DNA of 64,000 nt from Clostridium omnivorum. Lineage in GTDB: Bacteria > Bacillota > Clostridia > Clostridiales > Clostridiaceae. The notes beneath the pieces were generated by a model. It had not been told where the DNA came from. It worked only from the letters and a program-made list of their open reading frames with translations, and made no database searches. The stretch covers positions 3,570,728-3,634,727 of the forward strand of contig NZ_BRXR01000001.1 of assembly GCF_026012015.1 (NCBI RefSeq), written 5' to 3'. The position numbers and the translations under genes were made by a program. The stretch's first letter is position 1. Each line of letters opens with the position of its first letter. Shown piece after piece: positions 1-7,731 of the stretch.

Positions 1-1
1 T

Positions 2-538
2 AAAAAAATAGCTTTTCAATATTATAGTTATACACTTGAAAAACAATTTGTAGCCAGTCGAGATGGAAAGGAATATATTAGAAGTCCTTATAGTCTAGCT
101 TGGTATGATGATAAATACTATATGATTTGCGGTCATGATAGATATGAGGACTTGTCTCATTTTAGAGTTGATAGAATGAGACATATAAAGATACTTGAAG
201 AAAATAGACGAAACTTTAAAGAAGTTAGTGAATATAAGAATTATTTTGACACTGCAGATTACGTTAACAGGGTATTTAATATGTTTGCTGGTAAAAAAGA
301 AACAGTAAAAATAAAGTTTCAAAGGGAGCTTATTAATGTAGTTATAGAAAAGTTTGAAGAAGAGGTTCAACTTAAAAAGCTGGATGAAGAGCATTTCGAA
401 ATAAGAGTTACAGTAAAGATAAGTGAAGGATTTTTTTCATGGGTACTTCAGTTTGGAAGTAGGGCAGAGATTACTGAACCCGTGAGTGTCAGAAATACTA
501 TGAAGCAGTATGTTGCTGAAATGTATAAGTTATATTAG
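2..538 (+). CDS. WYL-domain transcriptional regulator, 5' end cut by the window
   Basis: The reading frame is open from base 2, so the gene begins outside the window; 178 residues are visible. Before the first internal ATG (122) the frame reads in a WYL-type pattern: IAFQYYSYT, then RDGKEYIRSPYSLAWYDDKYYMICG, with the typical aromatic 'W-Y' pair and a following HFRVDRM segment. This is the WYL ligand-binding part and the C-terminal extension found in DeoR/YafY-like regulators; the N-terminal helix-turn-helix is out of view. It ends 31 bases before aroD on the same strand. What it regulates cannot be told from this fragment. Confidence 0.88.
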   Translation, partial: KKIAFQYYSYTLEKQFVASRDGKEYIRSPYSLAWYDDKYYMICGHDRYEDLSHFRVDRMRHIKILEENRRNFKEVSEYKNYFDTADYVNRVFNMFAGKKETVKIKFQRELINVVIEKFEEEVQLKKLDEEHFEIRVTVKISEGFFSWVLQFGSRAEITEPVSVRNTMKQYVAEMYKLY

Positions 539-569
539 CTAATAATTACTTGAAATTTGAGGTGGTAAT

Positions 570-1334
570 ATGAGTACTGTGAAGGTAAAAGATGTAGTAA
601 TTGGGGATGGAATACCTAAGGTTTGTGTTCCTATTGTGGCTAAAACAAAGGATAAAATAATAGAAGAAACTCTAAGCCTTAAGAATATTAATGTGGATAT
701 GATAGAATGGCGTGTGGATTTTTTTGAAGATGCACTTGATAATGAAAAGGTGAAAGCTGTTTTAAAAGAACTTGTTCCAGTATTAAATAATGTTCCACTT
801 ATATTTACCTTTCGCACCACTAAAGAAGGTGGTGAAAAGGCAATAGATACACTGGAATATATTCAGCTAAACAAAGCTGTGATAGACACAGGCTTAGTGG
901 ATATTATAGATATTGAAGCTTTTACAGGGGATAATTTTGTAAAGGAAGTTATCAGATATGCCCATGCAGCTGGAGTTAAGGTTATTGCCTCAAATCATGA
1001 CTTTGAAAAAACTCCTTCAAAAGAGGAGATAATAAGCCGCTTAAAAAAGATGCAAGTCATGGGAGCAGACATTCCTAAAATTGCCGTTATGCCAAAGTCT
1101 AAATTGGATGTATTAGAACTATTAGAAGCTACAGTAATAATGTCAGAAGAATATGCGGATAGACCTATTGTTACTATGGCTATGTCAGGGTTAGGTGTTG
1201 TTAGCAGACTAACTGGTGAAGTGTTTGGTTCTGCTATAACTTTTGGTACCTTAAATAAAGCCTCTGCTCCAGGGCAAATTGGTGCAGAAGCACTATTCGA
1301 TTTATTGCAGATGTTACATAAAAATATAAATTAA
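570..1334 (+). CDS. aroD: 3-dehydroquinate dehydratase, type I
   Basis: Third step of the shikimate pathway: 3-dehydroquinate to 3-dehydroshikimate through a Schiff base. The 254-residue length is standard for the type I enzyme. The catalytic His143 (SNHDFEKTP) and Schiff-base Lys170 (IPKIAVMPKS) fall at the same numbers as in the enteric AroD enzymes, and the C-terminal MSGLGVVSRL and SAPGQI loop are present. The ATG follows a GAGGTGG ribosome site. It converges with aroK on the other strand, 41 bases away, so two shikimate genes sit tail to tail rather than in one operon. Confidence 0.97.
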   Translation: MSTVKVKDVVIGDGIPKVCVPIVAKTKDKIIEETLSLKNINVDMIEWRVDFFEDALDNEKVKAVLKELVPVLNNVPLIFTFRTTKEGGEKAIDTLEYIQLNKAVIDTGLVDIIDIEAFTGDNFVKEVIRYAHAAGVKVIASNHDFEKTPSKEEIISRLKKMQVMGADIPKIAVMPKSKLDVLELLEATVIMSEEYADRPIVTMAMSGLGVVSRLTGEVFGSAITFGTLNKASAPGQIGAEALFDLLQMLHKNIN

Positions 1335-1375
1335 CGTTTTGATAAGGGTTCATTAAAAAATGAAATCTTTATGTT

Positions 1376-1888
1376 TTAACCTTCAATTAATTCCATGATT
1401 TTATCTATAACTCTTTTGAAGTCCGTATCATTTAAAACTTCTATATCACAATAGCCTTTATATAAGTTGTATCTTTCTTCATATAGTTTATAAAGGTGGT
1501 TAATATCATCTGCCAAAAGAGGTCTTGTAGAAATATTGATATCTTCAATAATTTTTTCTATTGGGCGGTTAATAAAAATAATAATAGAGTGTTTTTGAAG
1601 GACTTTCATATTCTCTGATACCTTTACTGAACCTCCCCCAGTTGATATAACAGAAGGACAGTTTTCGCTAATTTCTTTTATTACTTCACTTTCAAGTTTT
1701 CTAAAGTAGGCTTCTCCATCTAGAAAAATTTCTTTAATAAGCTTATCTGTTTTTTTTTCGATATAATCATCTATGTCATAAAAGGAAAGTGACAACCTTT
1801 TGGCAACTTCTCTTCCTATGCTGGTCTTTCCGCAGCCAGGCATACCTATAAATACGATGTTTTTATTAATCTTAAGATTGCTTTTCAT
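1376..1888 (-). CDS. aroK: shikimate kinase
   Basis: Phosphorylates shikimate at the 3-hydroxyl using ATP. At 170 residues it is full length. Walker A GMPGCGKT lies at residues 15-22, the substrate-binding Asp in DIDDYIEKKT near 38-41, Arg63 in YFRKLE, the glycine triplet STGGGSVK at 83-90, and the lid arginine in TRPLL near 122. The gene runs toward aroD and lies just downstream of the Crp/Fnr-type regulator on the same strand, with 22 bases between them, so the two minus-strand genes may be cotranscribed. Confidence 0.95.
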   Translation of the reverse strand: MKSNLKINKNIVFIGMPGCGKTSIGREVAKRLSLSFYDIDDYIEKKTDKLIKEIFLDGEAYFRKLESEVIKEISENCPSVISTGGGSVKVSENMKVLQKHSIIIFINRPIEKIIEDINISTRPLLADDINHLYKLYEERYNLYKGYCDIEVLNDTDFKRVIDKIMELIEG

Positions 1889-1910
1889 TCTATATCCTCA
1901 CCTTCACTCT

Positions 1911-2606
1911 CTAGTATTCAACAGATTTTATATACAGATTTTTAGATAATTCTCTAAGCTTTTCCTTATCAATTATATATATTTTTTTATTTTCACACCT
2001 AATAACTGCTTCTGCTTCAAGTTCCTTTAAGATTCTATTCAAATGTCTATATGTTGTTCCTAAAAACTGGGCAATTTCTATATAGGAGGAATTTAAAACA
2101 ATATAATCTTTATCTGTAATATGCTCCACTAAATAGCTGGATAATCTATTTATAAGTGGATACACCAAATTGTAGGAGCTATTATTGCAGACTGCATAAA
2201 ATTTATCGCTTAAGCTGTTTATAATATAGTGCAAAAACTTTGGATTGTCCATGTAGTTTTTTCTTAGTATATCAGCAGGTACTGCAACTAGATAAGAATC
2301 CTCTATGGTTTCAATGTTACAGCGAATAGGAGTATTATTTATTAGTTCCACATCTCCTAGAGGATTAAAGTCCTTATAAAACTTTAGCAGTATGGACTTA
2401 CCGTTTTCTAAAAGGTAAGATACCTTTATTTTCCCATCTACAAATAGATAATAATATTCCAGCTCAAATCCTGCTTTTAAGATAAATTCATTTTTTTCAT
2501 AAAAGTGAAGCTGTGTATGCTTCAACATATCATTGTCAAAAATGCTTTCAATATCATTCTCAGCAATATAATAGTTTAAAAGCTCATTATTAAAAATTCT
2601 TTTCAT
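1911..2606 (-). CDS. Crp/Fnr-family transcriptional regulator (YeiL-like)
   Basis: A 231-residue protein with an N-terminal cyclic-nucleotide-type beta barrel (about 25-125) and a C-terminal winged helix (about 165-225; recognition segment in IAQFLGTTYRHLNRILKEL). No N-terminal cysteine cluster of the Fnr type is present, so an iron-sulfur oxygen sensor is unlikely. The start follows an AAGGAG site. It is divergent from two small permease genes and a perfect palindrome TGACATATGTCA lies between them. The YeiL label rests on overall resemblance and on the arrangement with a transporter; the effector is unknown. Confidence 0.85.
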   Translation of the reverse strand: MKRIFNNELLNYYIAENDIESIFDNDMLKHTQLHFYEKNEFILKAGFELEYYYLFVDGKIKVSYLLENGKSILLKFYKDFNPLGDVELINNTPIRCNIETIEDSYLVAVPADILRKNYMDNPKFLHYIINSLSDKFYAVCNNSSYNLVYPLINRLSSYLVEHITDKDYIVLNSSYIEIAQFLGTTYRHLNRILKELEAEAVIRCENKKIYIIDKEKLRELSKNLYIKSVEY

Positions 2607-2621
2607 AAATTCTCCTTAACC

Positions 2622-2633
2622 TGACATATGTCA
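2622..2633. promoter_or_regulatory. perfect 12-bp palindrome TGACATATGTCA, candidate operator
   Basis: The only clean dyad in the 92-base gap between the Crp/Fnr-type gene and the divergent permease genes. The TGAC-N4-GTCA form fits the half-site style of the Crp/Fnr family. Placement between divergent genes suggests control of both; that is inference. Confidence 0.5.
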
Positions 2634-2698
2634 TGTGATAGTCCTTATAAATATATTATTTTATTTATAAAGTGATGTAAAGCAAGGGGGAATATATT

Positions 2699-3121
2699 AT
2701 GTATAAAAACTTAGCTTTAATAAATGGAATTATACTTGCTGTTATGGTTTTCTTCAATGGAATGCTGGCAAGTAAAACAGGACCTTATATGAGTACCTTA
2801 ATTTATCATGTACTAGGGCTTATGCTGATTATTATTGTATCTATTATAAAGAAAAACAAATTAACAAATTTGAGAAAAGTACCATTTTTACTTCTATTAC
2901 CAGGTGTGCTCAGTGTTATAACAATACTTTTAAATAATATTTCAATACCTCGTATAGGAGTAACACTTGCTGTAGGGGTAGGGCTGTTTGGGCAGCTAGT
3001 GATGTCAAGCCTAGTAGAACATTTTGGTTTGTTTGGAATGCCAGTTAACAAGTTAAAAAAAGGGAAAATAGTAGGGTTATCAATCATTTCGCTAGGGATA
3101 ATATTTATGATCACCATGTAA
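2699..3121 (+). CDS. YdcZ/DUF606-type DMT permease, first subunit
   Basis: A 140-residue integral membrane protein with about five hydrophobic helices. It carries the features of the short YdcZ family in the drug/metabolite transporter superfamily: an early FFNGMLASKTGPYMSTL stretch and a later GVTLAVGVGLFGQLVMSSLVEHFGLFG stretch. The ATG follows AAGGGGG. It is followed after 63 bases by a homologous gene; such half-sized DMT proteins often come in pairs and probably form heterodimers. The substrate is unknown; the divergent Crp/Fnr-type regulator is the obvious candidate controller. Confidence 0.85.
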   Translation: MYKNLALINGIILAVMVFFNGMLASKTGPYMSTLIYHVLGLMLIIIVSIIKKNKLTNLRKVPFLLLLPGVLSVITILLNNISIPRIGVTLAVGVGLFGQLVMSSLVEHFGLFGMPVNKLKKGKIVGLSIISLGIIFMITM

Positions 3122-3184
3122 GAAAGAAAAATAGCAGAATAGACAAGGAAAACAAAAGGCAACTTAAAGGGAGGTTGAAAATTT

Positions 3185-3649
3185 ATGTATGTATTCTTAT
3201 CTTTTCTAACAGGAATAACAATTGTTATAAATATGATGCTGAACGGAAAGCTTGCACAAAGGGAAGGCATGATTAATGGGGTCTATATAAACTATATAAT
3301 GGCTACTATATCGTCTGTTATTTTATGTGGTGTTATGCTTAAGGCTATACCAGATTACACTGTTATAAGGCAAGTTCCTATGCTATATTTTTTAGGAGGA
3401 ATTATAGGAGTTATAACTACCTACCTTTTTAATATTATTGTGCCTAAAGTATCAGCAGTATATGTAGTTATCCTTCGATTTATAGGGCAGATGCTGACCA
3501 GTGCCATTATTGATTATATATTCTTAGGTATTTTTTCTAAGGGAAAGTTAATTGGAGGCATATTATTTCTCATAGGTCTTATAATTAATGCTATTGTTGA
3601 TAATAAGTATAAGGAAGAAAGTACTAAGTTATGTAAGGAAGCTCAGTAA
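3185..3649 (+). CDS. YdcZ/DUF606-type DMT permease, second subunit
   Basis: A 154-residue, five-helix membrane protein homologous to the preceding gene: compare NMMLNGKLAQREGMINGVYINY with the corresponding N-terminal motif there, and VVILRFIGQMLTSAIIDYIFLGIF with the C-terminal one. A GGGAGG ribosome site precedes it. The two probably form one transporter. The C-terminal tail is charged (KYKEESTKLCKEAQ) and presumably cytoplasmic. No substrate can be read from the sequence. Confidence 0.85.
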   Translation: MYVFLSFLTGITIVINMMLNGKLAQREGMINGVYINYIMATISSVILCGVMLKAIPDYTVIRQVPMLYFLGGIIGVITTYLFNIIVPKVSAVYVVILRFIGQMLTSAIIDYIFLGIFSKGKLIGGILFLIGLIINAIVDNKYKEESTKLCKEAQ

Positions 3650-3761
3650 GAAAAATGTTGGAAGTATAATTTAATATAATTAACTAAAGCTTAGATATGC
3701 TATAATTATTAAATAAGCGAATTAATGGTTATTATTATTTTCAAAGTAAGAGGAGGATATT

Positions 3762-4445
3762 ATGAACTACGAAATTATTATATTTGATGCAGATGAGACA
3801 CTATTTGATTTCAATAAATCTGAAAGAACTGCATTTAAAAATGCTATGCTGGATTTTAAAATAGAATATGATGACAATCATCATTTGAAAATATATCATG
3901 AAATAAATAAAGCAATTTGGAAAGAGTTTGAGGAAGGACTTATTTCCCAGGAAAAATTAAAGGTAGAGAGATTTAGAAGGTTGTCGGAAAAATTAAATGC
4001 TGAATTTGACGAGGTGGAATTTTCAAAAGTATATATGAAGCATTTAGGCGACGCATGCTTTTTATTTGAAGAAAGCGAGGCACTTGTAGAAAGTCTGCAC
4101 AAGGATTACAGGCTTGTAATAGTTACTAATGGATTAAAAGAGGTTCAGACTAATAGAATCAAAAGGTCTTCTATAGCAAGGTACTTTGAAGATGTAGTAA
4201 TATCTGACGAAGTTAAGGTAGCCAAGCCAGATCCTAGAATTTTTGAAATTGCTTTGAATAACTTAAAGCATACTGACAAATCTAAGGTACTGGTGGTAGG
4301 GGACAGCTTAACCTCAGATATAAGAGGTGGAATAAATTTAGGGGTAGATACCTGCTGGTATAACCCTGGTAGGCTTACAAATGAAACTGAAATAAAGCCA
4401 AGCTTTGAAATATCTTCTTTGATGGAGCTTAAGCAAATTCTTTAG
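3762..4445 (+). CDS. HAD-superfamily nucleotidase/phosphatase (YjjG-like)
   Basis: A 227-residue haloacid-dehalogenase-fold hydrolase with all four motifs: DADETLFD with nucleophile Asp9 and acid Asp11, VTNG with Thr122, Lys155 in KVAKPDP, and GDSLTSDIRGG with Asp181/Asp186 for magnesium. Length and the DADxTLFDF start match the YjjG family of pyrimidine 5'-nucleotidases that clean up non-canonical nucleotides; that narrower function is inferred. It stands alone behind a strong GAGGAGG ribosome site. No neighbour hints at a special substrate. Confidence 0.9.
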   Translation: MNYEIIIFDADETLFDFNKSERTAFKNAMLDFKIEYDDNHHLKIYHEINKAIWKEFEEGLISQEKLKVERFRRLSEKLNAEFDEVEFSKVYMKHLGDACFLFEESEALVESLHKDYRLVIVTNGLKEVQTNRIKRSSIARYFEDVVISDEVKVAKPDPRIFEIALNNLKHTDKSKVLVVGDSLTSDIRGGINLGVDTCWYNPGRLTNETEIKPSFEISSLMELKQIL

Positions 4446-4478
4446 ATGCTTAAGCTTTTAATTTTATTTTTAAATGAC

Positions 4479-4506
4479 TGTAACAATAGTGCAAAAATAG
4501 GTATCT
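4479..4506 (+). promoter_or_regulatory. possible ECF-type promoter of the sigma operon
   Basis: TGTAAC (4479-4484) and GTATCT (4501-4506) are separated by 16 bases, just upstream of the ECF sigma gene. The TGTAAC-like -35 is common among autoregulated ECF promoters. No second copy was found to compare, so this is only a suggestion. Confidence 0.3.
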
Positions 4507-4528
4507 AATACAGTGAAAGGAGGTACTC

Positions 4529-5068
4529 ATGAAAGAGTTTGGTGAACTTTACGGTTTATATTATAAAAGCATCTATAAGTATCTTTTTTATCTAACTGGG
4601 GACCATCATCTATCTGAGGATCTCCTACAGGAAACTTTTTTTAATGCTTTTAAAGCTATTGATAAATTTGAAGGCAGATCAAAGGTATCTACATGGCTTT
4701 ATACTATTGCAAAGAATGCTTACTTAAAGGAGCAGAATAAAAGCAAAAAAACAGATGTGGTACTATCAGAGGAAATAATACTGGAGCAGATTGACTTGGA
4801 AATGCCTGAGGCTATCCTTGAAAGCAGGGATAGCGTAAAAGCTATTATTTCAGCAATAAGAAGGCTTGAAGAAAATTACAGGCAGGTTATTTTATTAAGA
4901 AGTATTGGAGAATTAAGCTTTAGAGATATAGGAGAGCTGCTAAATAGAAATGAAAATTGGGCAAGAATTACTTTTTACAGAGCAAAACTGAAGTTAAAGC
5001 AGGAAATGGAATCAAATCAATATTTGTTTTCAAAGGATAGCATGAAAAATACAGGAGGTAAAAGGTAA
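4529..5068 (+). CDS. ECF-type RNA polymerase sigma factor
   Basis: A 179-residue sigma-70-family protein with only regions 2 and 4. Region 2 (about 8-75) includes HHLSEDLLQETFFNAFKAI and GRSKVSTWLYTIAKNAYL; region 4 (about 112-165) includes the helix-turn-helix LSFRDIGELLNRNENWARITFYRAKLKLK. The ATG follows AAGGAGG. Its stop overlaps the next start in a TAATG junction, so it is translationally coupled to a zinc-finger anti-sigma gene, the usual arrangement. It should direct transcription of its own operon and of a small envelope or stress regulon. Confidence 0.93.
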   Translation: MKEFGELYGLYYKSIYKYLFYLTGDHHLSEDLLQETFFNAFKAIDKFEGRSKVSTWLYTIAKNAYLKEQNKSKKTDVVLSEEIILEQIDLEMPEAILESRDSVKAIISAIRRLEENYRQVILLRSIGELSFRDIGELLNRNENWARITFYRAKLKLKQEMESNQYLFSKDSMKNTGGKR

Positions 5069-5595
5069 TGAATGATATTAAATGTGAAATAATTCAGGAT
5101 TTGATGCAGCTGTATGTAGATGATCTTTGCAGTGGTGAAAGTTGTAGGCTTATAGAAGAACATATAGGAAGCTGCAGTGAATGCCAGGAATTTTTAAAGA
5201 TTCTGAGAGAAAAAGATCCACTAAGTGATGAGGTAGACATAGAAATTAACAGCAGCATAGAAGGAAAGCTGATTAAAAATATAAAAAAGCGTATGCTGCT
5301 TATAGAATTAATCTGCTTAGGACTTGGAGCTTTTGGAGGACTTTATACTACCTTATTTATTGACCAATTTAAAATGGTACTTATATACCCAATCATAGGA
5401 TGTATAGGATATTTAATTGTTAAGAGGCTTTGGGCAACTCCAGTACTTATTTTGGGAGTAAGTTTGGTGGGCTGTATTTTTATGGGGAGATTTAGCGGAG
5501 TTATAATGCTATCCTTGGTAAATTGTTTTCTTACTCTTGTAGGATGCGTTATAGGCTATCTATTGAAAAAGATTTTTGAGAAACAGGGGGCTTAA
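5068..5595 (+). CDS. membrane-anchored zinc-finger anti-sigma factor
   Basis: A 175-residue protein. The N-terminus carries the ZAS-type zinc motif His32-x3-Cys36-x2-Cys39 (EEHIGSCSECQEFL), expected to bind and hold the upstream ECF sigma. From about residue 72 on there are four hydrophobic segments, so the sensor part is in the membrane with almost no extracytoplasmic domain. The start overlaps the sigma stop (TAATG). The following membrane protein starts one base after this stop, making a three-gene operon. Confidence 0.88.
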   Translation: MNDIKCEIIQDLMQLYVDDLCSGESCRLIEEHIGSCSECQEFLKILREKDPLSDEVDIEINSSIEGKLIKNIKKRMLLIELICLGLGAFGGLYTTLFIDQFKMVLIYPIIGCIGYLIVKRLWATPVLILGVSLVGCIFMGRFSGVIMLSLVNCFLTLVGCVIGYLLKKIFEKQGA

Positions 5596-5596
5596 T

Positions 5597-6433
5597 ATGA
5601 AAAAGATATTATATGGAGTAGTTTTAGTACTGCTCATTGGTATTATATTTTGGTTTTATACAGGGCTTAATGGAAATTCAATGAGTAAAGCTCAGGCAGA
5701 GAAGGATATGAAAGTTTATTTGCAGGAAAATTATCCTGATAAAGATTTTGAACTTGGCCCGGTAGGATATAGTATGAGTTTTGGTGGTTATATGGCTGTT
5801 GTTACATCAAAGAGTGACAGCAGTATATCCTTTAATTTAAGTTGGAGGAAAGGAGCTAAAGTTATATACGATGAATATATTTATAAATATTCAAAGGATG
5901 AAGCGCTGAGCAAAAAATTTGCTGATGAAATTACAGAAAGACTAAAGACTATTTTAAGGAGCGATATAAAAGGTTTTAATGATGTGAGCTCAGAAATATA
6001 TATTAAAAAAGGAGTCTATAACAGCAGTGATAGCTTTAGAGTGGATATGCCTGAAAAAATAACAGTGTGGGTATATATGAAGGGGGATAAAATATCTAAG
6101 GAAGAGTTTGTGGAACGCTGTGTTAAAGCAAGGGATCTAATTGCAAAAGAGGGATACAAAATTGATACCTACAGCTTTCATTACAATACAAGCTTTGCAG
6201 GGGATGTTAAAGGGGGAGGACAGGAGCTATATTCTTTAGCCCTTGGAAAAAGTCTTTTAAATGCATCAAAGGATGACATATTAAAAAGCAATAAACTTAG
6301 TATTAATACAGGAAAAGGAAGAATGATTGCTGCTGATATTATATATAAAGGCTCAATTACATTATTTATCCTTGGTATTATTGGTGCAGGGGTTTTTATA
6401 GCTAGGAAAGAGAAAAAGGAAAAAGTGAAGTAA
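5597..6433 (+). CDS. hypothetical bitopic membrane protein of the ECF operon
   Basis: The ATG at 5597 follows CAGGGGGC; an upstream in-frame TTG at 5576 is less likely because it lies inside the preceding gene. The 278-residue product has an N-terminal signal anchor (about 2-22), a large soluble domain with a YxxxY-rich, mainly beta pattern (25-245), and a second helix near the C-terminus (LFILGIIGAGVFIA) followed by a lysine/glutamate tail. It resembles the YfjL-like proteins found next to ECF sigma genes in Firmicutes, but I cannot assign a function. It may sense the signal for the anti-sigma factor. Confidence 0.75.
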   Translation: MKKILYGVVLVLLIGIIFWFYTGLNGNSMSKAQAEKDMKVYLQENYPDKDFELGPVGYSMSFGGYMAVVTSKSDSSISFNLSWRKGAKVIYDEYIYKYSKDEALSKKFADEITERLKTILRSDIKGFNDVSSEIYIKKGVYNSSDSFRVDMPEKITVWVYMKGDKISKEEFVERCVKARDLIAKEGYKIDTYSFHYNTSFAGDVKGGGQELYSLALGKSLLNASKDDILKSNKLSINTGKGRMIAADIIYKGSITLFILGIIGAGVFIARKEKKEKVK

Positions 6434-6434
6434 T

Positions 6435-6473
6435 AAAAAAGTAGTTTCTCAATTAAAGTGAGAACTACTTTTT
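6435..6473 (+). terminator. Rho-independent terminator of the ECF operon
   Basis: An AAAAAAGTAG...CTACTTTTT hairpin (GTAGTTTCTCA against TGAGAACTAC, one unpaired base) follows the last gene by two bases and ends in five Ts. Confidence 0.85.
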
Positions 6474-6477
6474 ATTA

Positions 6478-6535
6478 TTATGGAAAGTTTACTTGACATA
6501 GTGGTAAGTTATGGTATACTAGAGTTATGGAAAGT
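6478..6535 (+). promoter_or_regulatory. promoter bracketed by direct repeats, upstream of the Xre-type gene
   Basis: A near-consensus promoter TTGACA (6493-6498), 16 bases, TATACT (6515-6520) is flanked by two copies of TTATGGAAAGT (6478-6488 and 6525-6535), with a third TTATGG at 6509-6514. Each full copy leads into a small AAGT-NN-ACTT dyad. Copies on both sides of the RNA polymerase site point to repression, probably by the Xre protein encoded just downstream. Confidence 0.65.
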
Positions 6536-6561
6536 AGACTTTACATGAAAGGAGGATATAT

Positions 6562-6759
6562 GTGAAAAATCGATTAGAAGAAATACGAAAGCTGAGAGGT
6601 ATTAAACAGGAAGAGCTGGCAGCAGCACTTGCAGTATCAAGACAGACAATCGGTTCGCTTGAAAACGGTAGATATAATCCTTCAATTTTATTGGCATTTA
6701 AAATAGCAAAATATTTTAACATGAGTATAGAAGAAATTTTTATCTATGAGGAGGTTTAA
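6562..6759 (+). CDS. Xre-family helix-turn-helix regulator
   Basis: A 65-residue protein that is essentially one lambda-repressor-type DNA-binding domain: LEEIRKLRGIKQEELAAALAVSRQTIGSLENGRYNPS, then LLAFKIAKYFNMSIEEIF. The start is GTG behind AGGAGGA; the overlapping ATG at 6560 is followed at once by TGA. The next gene, for a small membrane protein, starts two bases after this stop, the recurring two-gene arrangement of this regulator type. Probable autorepressor through the TTATGGAAAGT repeats. Confidence 0.9.
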   Translation: MKNRLEEIRKLRGIKQEELAAALAVSRQTIGSLENGRYNPSILLAFKIAKYFNMSIEEIFIYEEV

Positions 6760-6761
6760 AA

Positions 6762-7190
6762 ATGAAAAAGAGTATATATTACATTACCACTATAATTGGA
6801 TTATTACTTTTGGGTGTAGGCTTATGGCTTATTAAAGTTGTTATTGAGCCGGAAGGAATAATGAAAGCTTTACCATATGTTTTTGTAGGTGTTGGATGTG
6901 GCAGCTTTGGTCATGGTATGGGAAGAATAATCAGTAACAGAACTATGAAAAACTATCCTGAAATTAAAAAGCAAGTGGAAATTGATAAGCAGGATGAACG
7001 CAATATTGTAATTGGGAATATGGCAAAGGCTAAGGCATACGATATGATGATATTTATTTTTGGTGCTCTAATGATTGCTTTTGCATTAATGGGTACTGAT
7101 ATGGTGGTGATTATCCTTTTAGTTTGCGCATACCTCTTTTCTATCGCATATGGCATTTATTATCGATTCAAATTTGATAAAGAAATGTAG
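6762..7190 (+). CDS. small four-helix membrane protein (DUF2178-like)
   Basis: A 142-residue protein with hydrophobic helices at about 5-25, 32-52, 88-106 and 110-130. The loop between helices 2 and 3 contains KQVEIDKQDERNIVIGNMAKAKAYDMM, a pattern I associate with the DUF2178 family that accompanies short Xre regulators. Cotranscribed with the regulator two bases upstream. It could be a partner that controls the regulator, or the regulated product itself; no activity can be read. Confidence 0.75.
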   Translation: MKKSIYYITTIIGLLLLGVGLWLIKVVIEPEGIMKALPYVFVGVGCGSFGHGMGRIISNRTMKNYPEIKKQVEIDKQDERNIVIGNMAKAKAYDMMIFIFGALMIAFALMGTDMVVIILLVCAYLFSIAYGIYYRFKFDKEM

Positions 7191-7267
7191 GCTTATATAA
7201 ATTATGTAGATATATAAGTGATATAATAATAAAAAAGAATTAATGCACATAGGAAAGGAGCATTAAA

Positions 7268-7612
7268 ATGCCATATATAAATTCAAAAGTAACTGTAAAA
7301 TTGTCAGAAGAAAATAAGGAAAATTTAAAAGCAAAAATGGGTCAGATTATTTCAGATCTTCCAGGAAAATCTGAGGAATGGCTTATGGTAAGCTTTAATG
7401 ATGGAGAAACTATCTATTTTAGAGGAAACAAAATGGATAAGGCTGCTTTTGTTGATGTAAGGATGTTTGGAAAGGCAGATAGACAGCATAAAAATAAAGT
7501 TGCTCAGATGCTATGCAGTCTTTTGGAAAGCGAAGTAGATATTCCTCAGGAAAACATATATGTAACCTTTAGTGAAGTTGAAGACTGGGGCTGGAATGGA
7601 GAGTTGTTTTAA
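7268..7612 (+). CDS. MIF/phenylpyruvate tautomerase-family protein
   Basis: A 114-residue protein with the layout of the macrophage migration inhibitory factor family: MP at the start, so Pro2 becomes the N-terminal catalytic proline after removal of Met; a central SEEWLMVSFNDGETIYF strand; and the C-terminal IYVTFSEVEDWGWNGELF. Lys32-region charge (KAKMG) is kept. Members are keto-enol tautomerases acting on phenylpyruvate-like compounds; the physiological substrate in bacteria is mostly unknown. It forms a single-gene unit with AAAGGAG upstream and its own terminator. Confidence 0.85.
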   Translation: MPYINSKVTVKLSEENKENLKAKMGQIISDLPGKSEEWLMVSFNDGETIYFRGNKMDKAAFVDVRMFGKADRQHKNKVAQMLCSLLESEVDIPQENIYVTFSEVEDWGWNGELF

Positions 7613-7616
7613 GAAT

Positions 7617-7661
7617 TAAAAAAAGTAGTTTCACACTTATAATTGTGAAGCTACTTTTTTC
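7617..7661 (+). terminator. Rho-independent terminator after the MIF-like gene
   Basis: The hairpin AAAAAAGTAGTTTCACA / TGTGAAGCTACTTTTTT (one bulge) is followed by a T run a few bases after the stop codon. Confidence 0.85.
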
Positions 7662-7731
7662 TTTAAGACTGCTATTTTTATTTCTGGGTTTATTTGGTAG
7701 AATGGTTTTATAATACATAGGGGGGATGATG

